From: Fibrobacter sp.
Lineage (GTDB): Bacteria > Fibrobacterota > Fibrobacteria > Fibrobacterales > Fibrobacteraceae
NCBI GenBank assembly: GCA_024398935.1
Contig: JAKSIH010000026.1
Location: 1-40,297 of the forward strand
Reading direction: 5' to 3'
DNA length: 40,297 nucleotides
Of this stretch, positions 1 to 7,327 are shown one piece after another. The notes beneath the pieces were generated by a model. The model ran no database searches. It saw only the letters and a list, made by a program, of their open reading frames with translations, and was not told the origin of the DNA. The number at the start of each line of letters is the position of its first letter. The first letter of the stretch is position 1. The position numbers and the translations under genes were made by a program.

Positions 1-619
1 TTTCGTCGGGGCAACGGTCCATAATGCGCACGGTTACACGCTTCCAGCCATCAGGCGTTTTTGCCTTTACACGAACGCAGCCGCCACAGGCAAGGCCCCC
101 ATTCCAAGGTCCCTTATCGTCCCCGCTGGAGACGTTCACATGGATGGCCGCGTAATAATGAATGTCCGTCTTGCCGTAATTGCAGGCGCCTCCGGAGCTG
201 GCTTCCTTCTCGGTAACGCTCCCGTAGGTTGTTATGGAGCCTTCTCCGCCGCGGGCCGTAAATACCGGATCCTTGGCGGTAAAGCTATTGCACATTTCGC
301 AGTCGCCGTTTGCATCGTCAAAATACCAGGCGTCGGATTCGCTCGCGAAACTTACCGGAATTGCAGCGGAACTCGCCTGCATCTCGGCTACGCTCGACGA
401 ACTTACGGTCTCGACACTACTGGAAGATACGACCATCGTTTCGACGGAACTTGAAGAGAGGGCTGCTGCGGAACTTACTGGAGAAACAGATGAACTGGTC
501 GGCATCTCGGCAAGGCTTGACGAACTCGCCTGCATCACTGCAGAACTCGGTGAGCTTTCTGAACCGCAGCCCACAAATAGAGAAGCCACGGAAAGAGCTG
601 TTCCAATTTTTTTGAGCAT
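1..619 (-). CDS. Expansin-like (double-psi beta-barrel) lipoprotein, 3' end outside window
   Basis: The first 206 residues are visible; the rest lies beyond base 1. The protein opens with MLKKIGTALSVASLFVGC, a lipoprotein signal with the lipidated Cys at residue 18. About 70 residues of Ser-rich linker with recurring SSSS and EMQASS blocks follow, a typical Fibrobacter surface-protein spacer. The folded part begins near residue 95 and contains GACNYG, a Trp-containing WNGGLACGGCVRV stretch and RIMDRCPDE. Spaced Cys residues and the CGGCVRV block are usual in the DPBB domain of expansins, GH45 and RlpA. The start ATG has a TTAGGA ribosome site just upstream. By family knowledge such proteins loosen cellulose or peptidoglycan without hydrolysis. 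The family call is from recognition only, and the barrel's C-terminal half and any carbohydrate-binding module cannot be seen. Confidence 0.72.
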   Translation of the reverse strand, partial: MLKKIGTALSVASLFVGCGSESSPSSAVMQASSSSLAEMPTSSSVSPVSSAAALSSSSVETMVVSSSSVETVSSSSVAEMQASSAAIPVSFASESDAWYFDDANGDCEMCNSFTAKDPVFTARGGEGSITTYGSVTEKEASSGGACNYGKTDIHYYAAIHVNVSSGDDKGPWNGGLACGGCVRVKAKTPDGWKRVTVRIMDRCPDE

Positions 620-654
620 TCCTAACCCGCGCTTTCTAAAATCAAAAATATCTG

Positions 655-747
655 ACCTTACCAGTCATTGCGCTTTTCAAGCGCAGGACTTGCGGTTCAG
701 CCATGCCTACAAGTGAACTTGCAGTCGCGGCATTCACCTTACCAGTC
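655..747 (-). repeat. Stop-codon-associated hairpin element, copy A
   Basis: Two perfect 12-bp direct repeats (ACCTTACCAGTC at 655-666 and 736-747) flank a 69-bp core. The inner repeat contains the last two codons and the TAA of the Q/N-rich gene, so the element starts exactly at that gene's end. Read on the minus strand, the core holds a 15-2-15 hairpin with GCCGCG and CATGGC at its base, then a 7-3-7 hairpin (TGCGCTT, loop GAA, AAGCGCA). The same architecture, with different stem sequences and a different 12-bp repeat, recurs at 39635-39728. Confidence 0.75.
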
Positions 748-1401
748 CTTTTCAGGTCGTTTCTGACCGCGGATCGGTTTCCAGGGCTTGCGCTCGCCGT
801 TCTGCTCGTCAAAATCCTTCAACAGCTGGCTGGCCTCTTCTGGACTAAGCATGGCGGGAGTCTCATCCGGCTGCTGGTCATTGTTGCCCTGGCTATCGCT
901 GGACTGCTGATTTTCAGGCTGTTGAGGTTGCTGATCGGCACCGCCCTTAGAATCGCTGGAACCAGCCTCGCTACTGCTGGACTGGCCACCGCCATTCTGC
1001 TGGTCCTGATTATTCTCGGCGCTGGAGCTGCTCTCGCCAGAATTCTGATCCTTGTTTTGATCCTGGTTTTGCTGGTCCTGGTTATCCTTATTTTGATCCT
1101 GGTTCTGATCGTTATTCTGATCATTCTTAGGATCGTTCTTCTTGTTTTCGTTCTTCTGTTCTTCCTTCGCTTCCTTAATGCGATCCAGGAGCATCTGCAA
1201 CTGCTGATCGTTGGGATAATGCTGCAAGCCCTCGTTACAGGTAATTTCTGCAGTAGGCAGGCGATTTTCGATGTACTGGAAGGCTGCGTCACCGTAGTAG
1301 GCGCCCGCAGACTTGGGAGCAGCAAAAGCCGACACTGAAGCGAAACATGCAAGAACGGCTAGATTCTTCGCTGCGCTCAGAATGACACGAAGGATTTTCA
1401 T
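739..1401 (-). CDS. Gln/Asn/Asp-rich secreted protein, BatC/BatE-like accessory protein
   Basis: 220 residues. A signal peptide ends near AFA|APKSAG. A short helical TPR-like stretch follows (about residues 33-80, GDAAFQYIENRL ... HYPNDQQLQMLLDRI), then a low-complexity region at about 80-175 made almost entirely of N, Q, D, K and S. A conserved-looking tail (LSPEEASQLLKDFDEQNGERKPW) ends the protein. This layout resembles the small TPR proteins of Bacteroidetes Bat (aerotolerance) operons. The start overlaps the stop of the upstream TPR gene as TAATG and has a near-perfect ribosome site, so the two are translationally coupled. Two oddities: part of its signal peptide is encoded by a dispersed palindromic repeat, and its stop codon lies inside a hairpin element. 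The biochemical role is unknown. Confidence 0.7.
   Translation of the reverse strand: MKILRVILSAAKNLAVLACFASVSAFAAPKSAGAYYGDAAFQYIENRLPTAEITCNEGLQHYPNDQQLQMLLDRIKEAKEEQKNENKKNDPKNDQNNDQNQDQNKDNQDQQNQDQNKDQNSGESSSSAENNQDQQNGGGQSSSSEAGSSDSKGGADQQPQQPENQQSSDSQGNNDQQPDETPAMLSPEEASQLLKDFDEQNGERKPWKPIRGQKRPEKDW
1361..1386 (-). repeat. Dispersed palindromic repeat inside a coding sequence
   Basis: On the minus strand this reads GTCATTCTGAGCGCAGCGAA followed by GAATCT. It is an imperfect palindrome with ATTCT and AGAAT arms. The motif is known to me as a widely dispersed interspersed repeat that yields the peptide VILSAAKNL when translated. Here it encodes residues 7-15 of the signal peptide of the gene at 739-1401. 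Confidence 0.65.
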
Positions 1402-2150
1402 TAGATCACCTCCAGGTCATTATCCGCATTGCTTGCGTCGATCTTTGCCTTGGGCTTTCGACCCGCCTTGATTTCGATAACGTCGTCCATACGCTGCACA
1501 TAGGAATTCAGCTGACCCGCAGTTTCGTCCTCGGCAATGATATTTTCCAGAAGGGCCTTGGCCTCCTCGTACTTGCCATCCTTGCTAAGCTGAAGGGCAC
1601 GAGCCAGGGCTTCCTTGGCCTTTTCGCTTAAGGGAGGCTGCTTCTGGTCGTTATCCTGGTTCTGGTCCTGATTCTGATTTTCCTTCTGCTTGTCGATTTC
1701 TTCCTTCAGCTTTCGCTGGACGATTTCCACATTTTTCTTTGCGTTTTCAAAATTGTTATCCAGATCAATGGACTTCTTGTAGTAGGCAATGGATTCACGC
1801 CAGGCTGCAATTCGTTCGCTGGGTTCGCTAGCCTTTTCCCCTACACGGAAATGGGTGTTGGCCAGATTGTAGGAAGCCTTTGCAGCCATTTTCTGGTCCG
1901 GCATTCTCATGGCCGTTTCCAGTTCCTTCTTGGCTTCCTCATAATTGCCAAGACGATACTGACAGGTACCGATGTTATAGAAGAGGATGGGTTCAGCGGG
2001 AGCCCCTTCACGGGCTTTCATATACTTTTCCAAGGCACCGGCGTAATCGCCTGCAGCAAAAAGCTTATTGCCATCATTAATGGGACGGGCAAATGCCGTT
2101 GCGGCACCCGCCCACATCATAACGATCAAGATCAAAAATAAACGACGCAT
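1401..2150 (-). CDS. TPR-repeat secreted protein, BatC-like
   Basis: 249 residues counted from the ATG at 2150. A TTG six bases upstream is possible, but the ATG is better placed after TTAGGA. A signal peptide (MRRLFLILIVMMWAGAATAFA) precedes three to four TPR units at about residues 22-135, with NDGNKLFAAGDYAGALEKY, ILFYNIGTCQYRLGNYEEA and ASYNLANTHFRVG. A charged Q/N-rich linker (NQNQDQNQDNDQKQ) and a final helical pair (SEKAKEALARALQLSKDGKYEEAKALL) follow. The layout matches BatC-type proteins, which in Bacteroidetes sit beside MoxR, DUF58 and VWA genes. Here neither a MoxR nor a VWA gene is adjacent. It overlaps the next gene by one base (TAATG), implying a two-gene module of exported scaffold proteins. 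Confidence 0.75.
   Translation of the reverse strand: MRRLFLILIVMMWAGAATAFARPINDGNKLFAAGDYAGALEKYMKAREGAPAEPILFYNIGTCQYRLGNYEEAKKELETAMRMPDQKMAAKASYNLANTHFRVGEKASEPSERIAAWRESIAYYKKSIDLDNNFENAKKNVEIVQRKLKEEIDKQKENQNQDQNQDNDQKQPPLSEKAKEALARALQLSKDGKYEEAKALLENIIAEDETAGQLNSYVQRMDDVIEIKAGRKPKAKIDASNADNDLEVI
1404..1413 (-). promoter_or_regulatory. Exceptionally strong ribosome binding site
   Basis: The minus strand reads GGAGGTGATC three bases before the ATG at 1401, matching the full anti-Shine-Dalgarno complement. It lies inside the last codons of the upstream gene and fixes the start of the Q/N-rich gene. It suggests the second gene of the pair is translated at least as heavily as the first. 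Confidence 0.75.
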
Positions 2151-2199
2151 ATTCAAATTCCTAATCGACCTGTAATATACAAAACTCGGACTTTCAAGA

Positions 2200-2220
2200 T
2201 TTCAGGAACAGCCCCTGAAA
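2200..2220 (-). terminator. Weak hairpin downstream of the glycosyltransferase gene
   Basis: TTTCAGG and CCTGAAA form a 7-bp stem around a 7-nt loop, starting two bases after the stop codon at 2223. No clear U-tract follows on the minus strand, so intrinsic termination is uncertain. The remaining bases up to 2150 probably carry the promoter of the TPR pair, but no convincing -35/-10 pair was seen. Confidence 0.3.
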
Positions 2221-2222
2221 AA

Positions 2223-3986
2223 TCAATCCTTCGTATAGACAATGGGATTCACCCAGTCCGCATGGTCAAAATTTTTCGAGCCCAGTTCATCCGTAACGAG
2301 AGAAAGGCGCTTCCCCCCTTCCACACTTATGTCGGCAGAGGCGATCTGGCGGCCTTCCATGGTTCCGCTCCGCCAAACCTCCCGGTCATCCAGCAGGATA
2401 ATGAACTCAATCACCCCATTGCCCGATTCGTCATCTACGCCGCAACTCACCGTAAAGCGGGTTGCGTTTTCCGGAAGTTCATATACATGCCGAGAAGGAG
2501 CGTGGGTGCCGATTCCCGCAATGAAAAGCGAACCGTTTACATGCAGGGGATTGTTGTCGACGGACTTCCCGATATTCGTACTGCCATACCCCTGCGTCTG
2601 GGAAATCAGCTTCAGGTCATAGACAAAAGTTTCGCCGGACTTCAACTTGTAGGCAGACCGTTCCACCTTCGCCAAGGTATTCCCCACGTCAACACCGTAC
2701 ACAAGGACGAGAGCCAGCGGGGCAATAATTCCTGGCAGGGGAATTTTCCGGAGTTTGCCACAAATTCTTTCAAACGCCTCCGGGCAGATATTTACAACGA
2801 AGAAATAGACCATGGCAATAATCCCCGCCACGGAAATCCAGAACCAGAGATCGGTCCCGCGGATAGACATCATCATGGCAATATTTACAAAGGCGACACC
2901 GGATAAAATCATGGCGGCATTCAGCCGGGGCGTTTTCTGGCAGGCGACACCCCCAATGCACATGACGGCGGCGGCGAGCCCATAACGTTCGTGCATGCAG
3001 GGAAGCAGCATAAAGAAAGCTAGCGCATTCAGGGCGGCCATCATCATCAACTGCCCCATGTTCAACCTTTTTAGGAAAGTCTTCACCAGCACTGCCACAG
3101 AAACCAGGACAAAGAGAATCTTACCCAGCAATCCCGGATTCATGAAGGCGGGCATCCATTCGAACAGGGGTCTGGAATCAGGAGTCATGTTTCCAACCAG
3201 GGCCATCCACAGGTTCCCTGCATTCATGGCGGCATAGGGGTACTGCCCCACGGAACTTAAATAGGCCTGGGAAAATTCCTTGGAGAAATTTCCTGCCAGG
3301 ATAAAGGGCAAAAACACAATGCCGAAAACCAGGGCCGCAGAAAGAATTCCCTGCCACATGATCTTGCGATAGCGAAGGGCTAGAGCGCCAAACACAGGCA
3401 GGAACATGATCATCTGGAACTTGGTCAAAAGGCCTAGCATAAAGAGACCCATGCCAAGTGCAAATGTCCTTGGCCTTGCCGCATACCACAAGGCCCAAAC
3501 GCAAATAGTCACCGGAAGAATATCCACCTGCCCCCACACGGGACCATCCAGGTAGAATGCCGGATTGGCGACAGCGATGAGCATGACCACCGTCTTTACG
3601 GAATCGTTCCACTTGCGATTCTGAAGGCGCAGCCATACAAAATGGACAAGCCAGATATGGGCAAGAATCACAGGAAAAAGACAATACTGCTTCAGTTCAT
3701 ATTCCAGGTCCAGGGAAAGGTTGGAAATCTGGTAGAACCAGGCGACCACCCGTAGCCACAAAATGTACAGTGGCGGATAATCGCCAGTAAAATTGCCAAC
3801 ACCCATTTGCAGGCTCTGGATCCAGCGACGCCAAAATTCCATATCGGAATCAAAGCCATGACCGTGCAGCATGACAAAGTTCAGGAACAGCGCAAGAAGC
3901 CCCCAGAGCGCAAAGGACTTTCTATTCAGGAAGGCCGCAACAAAGGAATCCTTCAGCGACTTCCAATATTTTTCAACGATTTTCAA
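2223..3986 (-). CDS. GT-C fold membrane glycosyltransferase with C-terminal NPCBM-like domain
   Basis: 587 residues from the TTG at 3986, which sits just after GTAGGA. The only in-frame start upstream is another TTG at 4067 that would overlap the M18 gene. About ten hydrophobic segments span residues 25-440. The first lumenal loop has GFDSDMEFW, and later come DYPPLYILWL and GPVWGQVDILPV, as in GT-C mannosyltransferases of the PIG-M/Gpi18/GT39 type that use polyprenyl-phosphate sugars. The last ~140 residues form a soluble beta-rich domain (ETFVYDL, GIGTHAPSRHVYELP, CGVDDESGNG, WVNPIVY) matching the NPCBM/NEW2 carbohydrate-binding pattern. An outward-facing sugar-binding domain on a GT-C enzyme suggests acceptor recognition at the periplasmic face. 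Substrate is unknown. It is probably cotranscribed with the upstream aminopeptidase gene. Confidence 0.72.
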   Translation of the reverse strand: MKIVEKYWKSLKDSFVAAFLNRKSFALWGLLALFLNFVMLHGHGFDSDMEFWRRWIQSLQMGVGNFTGDYPPLYILWLRVVAWFYQISNLSLDLEYELKQYCLFPVILAHIWLVHFVWLRLQNRKWNDSVKTVVMLIAVANPAFYLDGPVWGQVDILPVTICVWALWYAARPRTFALGMGLFMLGLLTKFQMIMFLPVFGALALRYRKIMWQGILSAALVFGIVFLPFILAGNFSKEFSQAYLSSVGQYPYAAMNAGNLWMALVGNMTPDSRPLFEWMPAFMNPGLLGKILFVLVSVAVLVKTFLKRLNMGQLMMMAALNALAFFMLLPCMHERYGLAAAVMCIGGVACQKTPRLNAAMILSGVAFVNIAMMMSIRGTDLWFWISVAGIIAMVYFFVVNICPEAFERICGKLRKIPLPGIIAPLALVLVYGVDVGNTLAKVERSAYKLKSGETFVYDLKLISQTQGYGSTNIGKSVDNNPLHVNGSLFIAGIGTHAPSRHVYELPENATRFTVSCGVDDESGNGVIEFIILLDDREVWRSGTMEGRQIASADISVEGGKRLSLVTDELGSKNFDHADWVNPIVYTKD

Positions 3987-4032
3987 TTTTCCTACCAGCC
4001 TGTTAATGCCGGTAAAAGATATAAAAAAGGAA

Positions 4033-5310
4033 CTACCCTTCTGTATACAGGGACTTCGCCAAGGCAATCATATCCTGATGATCCTTAACAGCGATCATTT
4101 CCCGGATGCTATGCATGCTGAGCATGGGTTCCCCGATATCTACCGTGGGAATACCTAGGCTTGCAGAAACGGAGGGACCCACCGTAGAACCGCAGGGCAT
4201 GTCGTTTCGGGTAATGAAGGTTTGGTACGGGACTTTCGCCTTTTCGCAGAGCAGTTTAAACCGGGCCGAGGACATCACATCGCTGGCGTAGCGCTTCTGT
4301 GAATTTGTCTTCAATACGACGCCTTCTCCGAGAATGGGAGCATGATTGGCTTCGTGCTTCTGGGGGAAGTTAGGATGTTCGGCGTGAGCCATATCAATGG
4401 ACAGGGCAAAAGATGACGAAAGACTGGAGGCGAGAGACGAAAGTGGTTGCCCAGCCCCTTCCCACACCTGTTCCAGAACGGATCTAAGGAAATTGCCGCC
4501 AGCACCTTCACGGGTCACGGAGCCGACTTCCTCGTTGTTCATGAAGGCCGCCACCGCAAAGTCCTTCTCCAGGGAACCAGCGGACAGCAGGCCTTCCGCA
4601 ATGGCGTGGCAGCTACTGAGATTATCCAGACGACCGGAATAAATCCATTCGTCATTGAAACCGCCTACGCTGGCGGGCTGTGCGTCAAAGAGCTGCACGT
4701 CAAAGTCCAGCAGCCTTTCCCCATCGGACAATTCCCCTTGCAAGGCTTTCACAAAGTTCTGTCCCGTCGTTCCGTTACTCCCAGGAGCAGTAGAACTCCA
4801 CAGGGCATCCAGATCCGTCTGGGGGTTTACCTTCAGCCCATCCTGGTTTACTCCGCGATTCAGGTGGATCGCCAGCTGGGGAATGCGGAAAAGCTTGTCG
4901 CCACGAACCAGCCTGGAACCGATTTTACCGTCTCGTTCGAAGGCAAGCAGGCCTGCGTAGCCCAAGTCCCGGTCAAGCCAGCTGGTAAACAGGGGACTCC
5001 CATAGATTTCGGAATGGATTGTCCTGCAGCCGGCGCAAGCCTTATCGGGATGGGGCGCCACCTTCAGGGCGGGAAAGTCCGTATGGGAAAGCGCGATTCT
5101 AAACCGGGTACTGTCATCGATTTTTTGCGGAACCCGGACTGCAATAAGGGCGCCAGACCTTTCAAAGAAGAAGGATTCCCCCATGAAAGTCCCGACCTGC
5201 CTGCCGGGGCGATCAACAGTCCTAAATCCGGACATTGCAAAGGCCCTTTTTAGGCAGTCTACCGTATGATAGGGGGTCACAGCACCGTTCAGGAATTCCA
5301 GAAAATCCAT
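4033..5310 (-). CDS. M18 family aminopeptidase (aspartyl aminopeptidase type)
   Basis: 425 residues, the usual size of the family. The start is the ATG at 5310, preceded by AGGAG; a longer in-frame reading upstream has no support. M18 enzymes are cytosolic dinuclear-zinc exopeptidases that remove N-terminal acidic or neutral residues. Candidate metal and catalytic residues are visible in order: SHTD, GRLDNL, NNEEVGS, SIDMAHAEHP and MLSMHSIRE. The block PCGSTVGPSVSASLG is also characteristic. No signal peptide is seen. An 8-bp hairpin lies in the leader immediately before the ribosome site (5322-5339), so the expression level may depend on it. The functional link to the downstream glycosyltransferase, 46 nt away, is not obvious. 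Confidence 0.9.
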   Translation of the reverse strand: MDFLEFLNGAVTPYHTVDCLKRAFAMSGFRTVDRPGRQVGTFMGESFFFERSGALIAVRVPQKIDDSTRFRIALSHTDFPALKVAPHPDKACAGCRTIHSEIYGSPLFTSWLDRDLGYAGLLAFERDGKIGSRLVRGDKLFRIPQLAIHLNRGVNQDGLKVNPQTDLDALWSSTAPGSNGTTGQNFVKALQGELSDGERLLDFDVQLFDAQPASVGGFNDEWIYSGRLDNLSSCHAIAEGLLSAGSLEKDFAVAAFMNNEEVGSVTREGAGGNFLRSVLEQVWEGAGQPLSSLASSLSSSFALSIDMAHAEHPNFPQKHEANHAPILGEGVVLKTNSQKRYASDVMSSARFKLLCEKAKVPYQTFITRNDMPCGSTVGPSVSASLGIPTVDIGEPMLSMHSIREMIAVKDHQDMIALAKSLYTEG

Positions 5311-5321
5311 AAAGTCTCCTA

Positions 5322-5339
5322 AAAAGGGCAAGCCCTTTT
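5322..5339 (-). promoter_or_regulatory. Leader hairpin abutting the ribosome site of the M18 gene
   Basis: AAAAGGGC and GCCCTTTT form a perfect 8-bp stem with a 2-nt loop. On the minus strand it is followed by one more T and then AGGAG, the ribosome site. The stem plus short U-run looks like a small intrinsic terminator or attenuator. The rest of 5311-5430 is an AT-rich divergent promoter region with TATATT-like sequences near 5415-5425, not precise enough to call. Confidence 0.4.
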
Positions 5340-5430
5340 CTTGCACTTGCATAAAACAATGGTAAAAATAGATTAGTGATTCCTATTTTCACCCCGTAAG
5401 TTGTGAATATTATTTATATATTTTTCCCAT

Positions 5431-6462
5431 ATGGCATTTAAACCCTTGAAACGCATCAACTGGATGGAAATATCCGGCCTCCTGGTCGGCATTTTTGTCA
5501 CCGTTGCCGTAATGGTCTTTGCCATCGTTCTTTACGCTAAGCTGTTCTCCACAGGCATGATCGGTGTGGAAGAGTACAGGCTTCATAGTACTTTCGATAA
5601 GGCCTTCGGTCTACGTCCAGGCACCCGCGTGCAGATCAGTGGTGTGGATATCGGCCAGATCAGTTCTGTAGAGATTCGTGAAGGTGATGGTGTCCACATG
5701 GAATTCGTCATCCGCAAGCAATACCAGGACTGGATTACGGACTCCGCCACCGTGTTTGCCATGCGCGACCAGAACCTGATTTCCGCCCGAATCATCAACA
5801 TCGACGTTCGCCGCGGCAAGGGACGTATCCTGCAGGACGGGGACTACCTGCCGCCGGGACAGGCCCAGGATATCGAAACGGTGCTTGAGACTGCAAATGA
5901 ACTTCTGGGACGCGTAAACGAGCTGATCGATGCCGCGGATACCCTGGTGGCCATGGCCATGGATACGGGAACGACTATCGGCGCCATGTTTGGTTCACGC
6001 GCCCTGTATGACAACCTGAACCGCCAGTTGGGACGACTGGACGACATCACCTTCGTCGGAAAGAAGGTGCTGTTCCAGACCTCCCGTATGTTAGACACGC
6101 TGGAAACCAGCATGCCTCAGCTCCTGGGCAAGGTCAACCTCCTTACCGACGACGTAAGCGGCATGCTTACCGAAATGAAGCCCCTCCCCCAGAAAATCGA
6201 CCTGCTCATGAACGACATGGGCGGCATCATGACCAATGTGGGCGGTATGATGGACAAGCTAGACCATACCGTGGGCAAGGCCGACAAGATGCTTGACGAT
6301 GTCGGCGTCCTGACAGCTGGACTTGGCGACTTTATGGAATCTACCGAGGCGACGCTCCAGAATGCGGACGACCTGATGGCTGGCATTTCCAGTATGTGGA
6401 TTATCCGTAGAACCTTACCCAGCAAGGACTCCGTGCCCTTTATCGTGGAGACCTTATGGTAA
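5431..6462 (+). CDS. MlaD/MCE-domain lipid-transport protein
   Basis: 343 residues. An N-terminal cytoplasmic stretch is followed by one membrane helix (about residues 14-37, ISGLLVGIFVTVAVMVFAIV). The MCE domain occupies about 48-125, with FDKAFGLRPGTRVQISGVDIG and the DGDYLPPG end typical of MlaD. The remaining ~210 residues are helical and Met/Leu-rich, with heptad-like repeats (GGIMTNVGGMMDKLD), as in MCE proteins that form a periplasmic tunnel. By family knowledge these proteins move phospholipids between inner and outer membranes together with an MlaE permease and MlaF ATPase. Neither partner is in the window upstream, so this MCE gene is detached from its transporter. The stop overlaps the start of the next gene by 7 nt. 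Confidence 0.85.
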   Translation: MAFKPLKRINWMEISGLLVGIFVTVAVMVFAIVLYAKLFSTGMIGVEEYRLHSTFDKAFGLRPGTRVQISGVDIGQISSVEIREGDGVHMEFVIRKQYQDWITDSATVFAMRDQNLISARIINIDVRRGKGRILQDGDYLPPGQAQDIETVLETANELLGRVNELIDAADTLVAMAMDTGTTIGAMFGSRALYDNLNRQLGRLDDITFVGKKVLFQTSRMLDTLETSMPQLLGKVNLLTDDVSGMLTEMKPLPQKIDLLMNDMGGIMTNVGGMMDKLDHTVGKADKMLDDVGVLTAGLGDFMESTEATLQNADDLMAGISSMWIIRRTLPSKDSVPFIVETLW

Positions 6463-7253
6463 GACCCCTGTCTAAGATTCGCTGGGTGCGCGCGCTGACC
6501 ATGGCCACCGCATTCGCACTGTCTGTAACCTCCCTTGCCGAGGCATCCGACTCCGGCGTGCTGTCCTACCGTGCAAAGCGTTCCTTTGACGCAGGCAAAT
6601 TCGCCAAGGGCTACAGCCAGCTGGAACGGGCACTCCTCGCCAGCCGCAAGGAGGCAGACCTGTTATCCGAAGGGCGAGTCCTTCTGGCTATGGCACAGAT
6701 CCGTACCATGAGCCTGGACTACGACCTGGCAGACTCCCTAGTTTCAATCGTCCGCGACGAAGCCCTGGACCGGAATACCCGCCTCCTGAAGGCAAAGGTC
6801 AAGATGGCCCTCGCCAACGAAAGAAGCAACTACAAGGCCGCTGCGGATATTTGCGGTTCTGTCTCTGAAAAGACCCGGGACAAGGCGGACGAAACCACGC
6901 AGGCAGCCTTCTATGCAGAATGCGCCATTGCCCAGGCTGGTTCCAATCAAGACTCCAAGGAATCCCTAAGGATGGCCGCAAAGCGCTCTGATGACGAAAG
7001 CGGTTTCTACGCCTTTACCGCGGCTCGCGTTGCCGAACTGGGAGGCAAGATGGATAAGGCCGATTCCCTCTACAAGTACGCTGAAAAGAAAGCTATCGAA
7101 GGCAACAAGCCCTACAACACGGCGACCATCCTCTATATCCGTTCCCAGCTGAAGTCCACCTCCAAGAAGGAAGCGGAAGACATGAAGCTACGCTGCAAGA
7201 ACGCCTTCGAACTGATGGGACTACCCAACAACGCCAAGCGCTGCGGCGAATAA
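6456..7253 (+). CDS. Periplasmic helical-repeat (TPR-like) protein coupled to the MCE gene
   Basis: 265 residues. A signal peptide (about residues 1-30, RALTMATAFALSVTSLAEA) is followed by helix-turn-helix repeats of TPR or Sel1 character: KGYSQLERALLAS, RVLLAMAQIRTMSLDYDLAD, KMALANERSNYKAAADI, AELGGKMDKADSLYKYAEK. Two Cys residues near the C-terminus (MKLRCK and AKRCGE) could pair in the periplasm. No family name is offered. The ATG lies within the final codons of the MCE gene, so translation is coupled. The obvious hypothesis is that it is a periplasmic partner of the MCE protein. A strong terminator follows. Confidence 0.65.
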   Translation: MVRPLSKIRWVRALTMATAFALSVTSLAEASDSGVLSYRAKRSFDAGKFAKGYSQLERALLASRKEADLLSEGRVLLAMAQIRTMSLDYDLADSLVSIVRDEALDRNTRLLKAKVKMALANERSNYKAAADICGSVSEKTRDKADETTQAAFYAECAIAQAGSNQDSKESLRMAAKRSDDESGFYAFTAARVAELGGKMDKADSLYKYAEKKAIEGNKPYNTATILYIRSQLKSTSKKEAEDMKLRCKNAFELMGLPNNAKRCGE

Positions 7254-7283
7254 ATCTCGTTTTTTCCGGAAAGATCTTCAAAA

Positions 7284-7312
7284 AAAATCCAGGCGTAAGA
7301 GCCTGGATTTTT
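7284..7312. terminator. Bidirectional intrinsic terminator
   Basis: AAAATCCAGGC and GCCTGGATTTT form an 11-bp stem around GTAAGA, with A-runs on one side and T-runs on the other. It sits 30 nt after the stop of the plus-strand gene (7253) and 15 nt after the stop of the minus-strand gene (7328), so it can end both convergent transcripts. Confidence 0.9.
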
Positions 7313-7327
7313 ATTTCCCTGAATTTT

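Noticed and set aside
703..1338. Plus-strand 211-residue reading rich in Leu, Ile and Val that looks like a membrane protein.
   Set aside because: It is the antisense shadow of the Q/N-rich gene: Gln, Asn and Asp codons read backwards give Leu, Ile and Val. No ribosome site or homology is visible.
3987..4067. Extending the glycosyltransferase to the TTG at 4067.
   Set aside because: It would overlap the M18 gene by 35 nt, adds a non-hydrophobic leader, and the TTG at 3986 has GTAGGA just before it.
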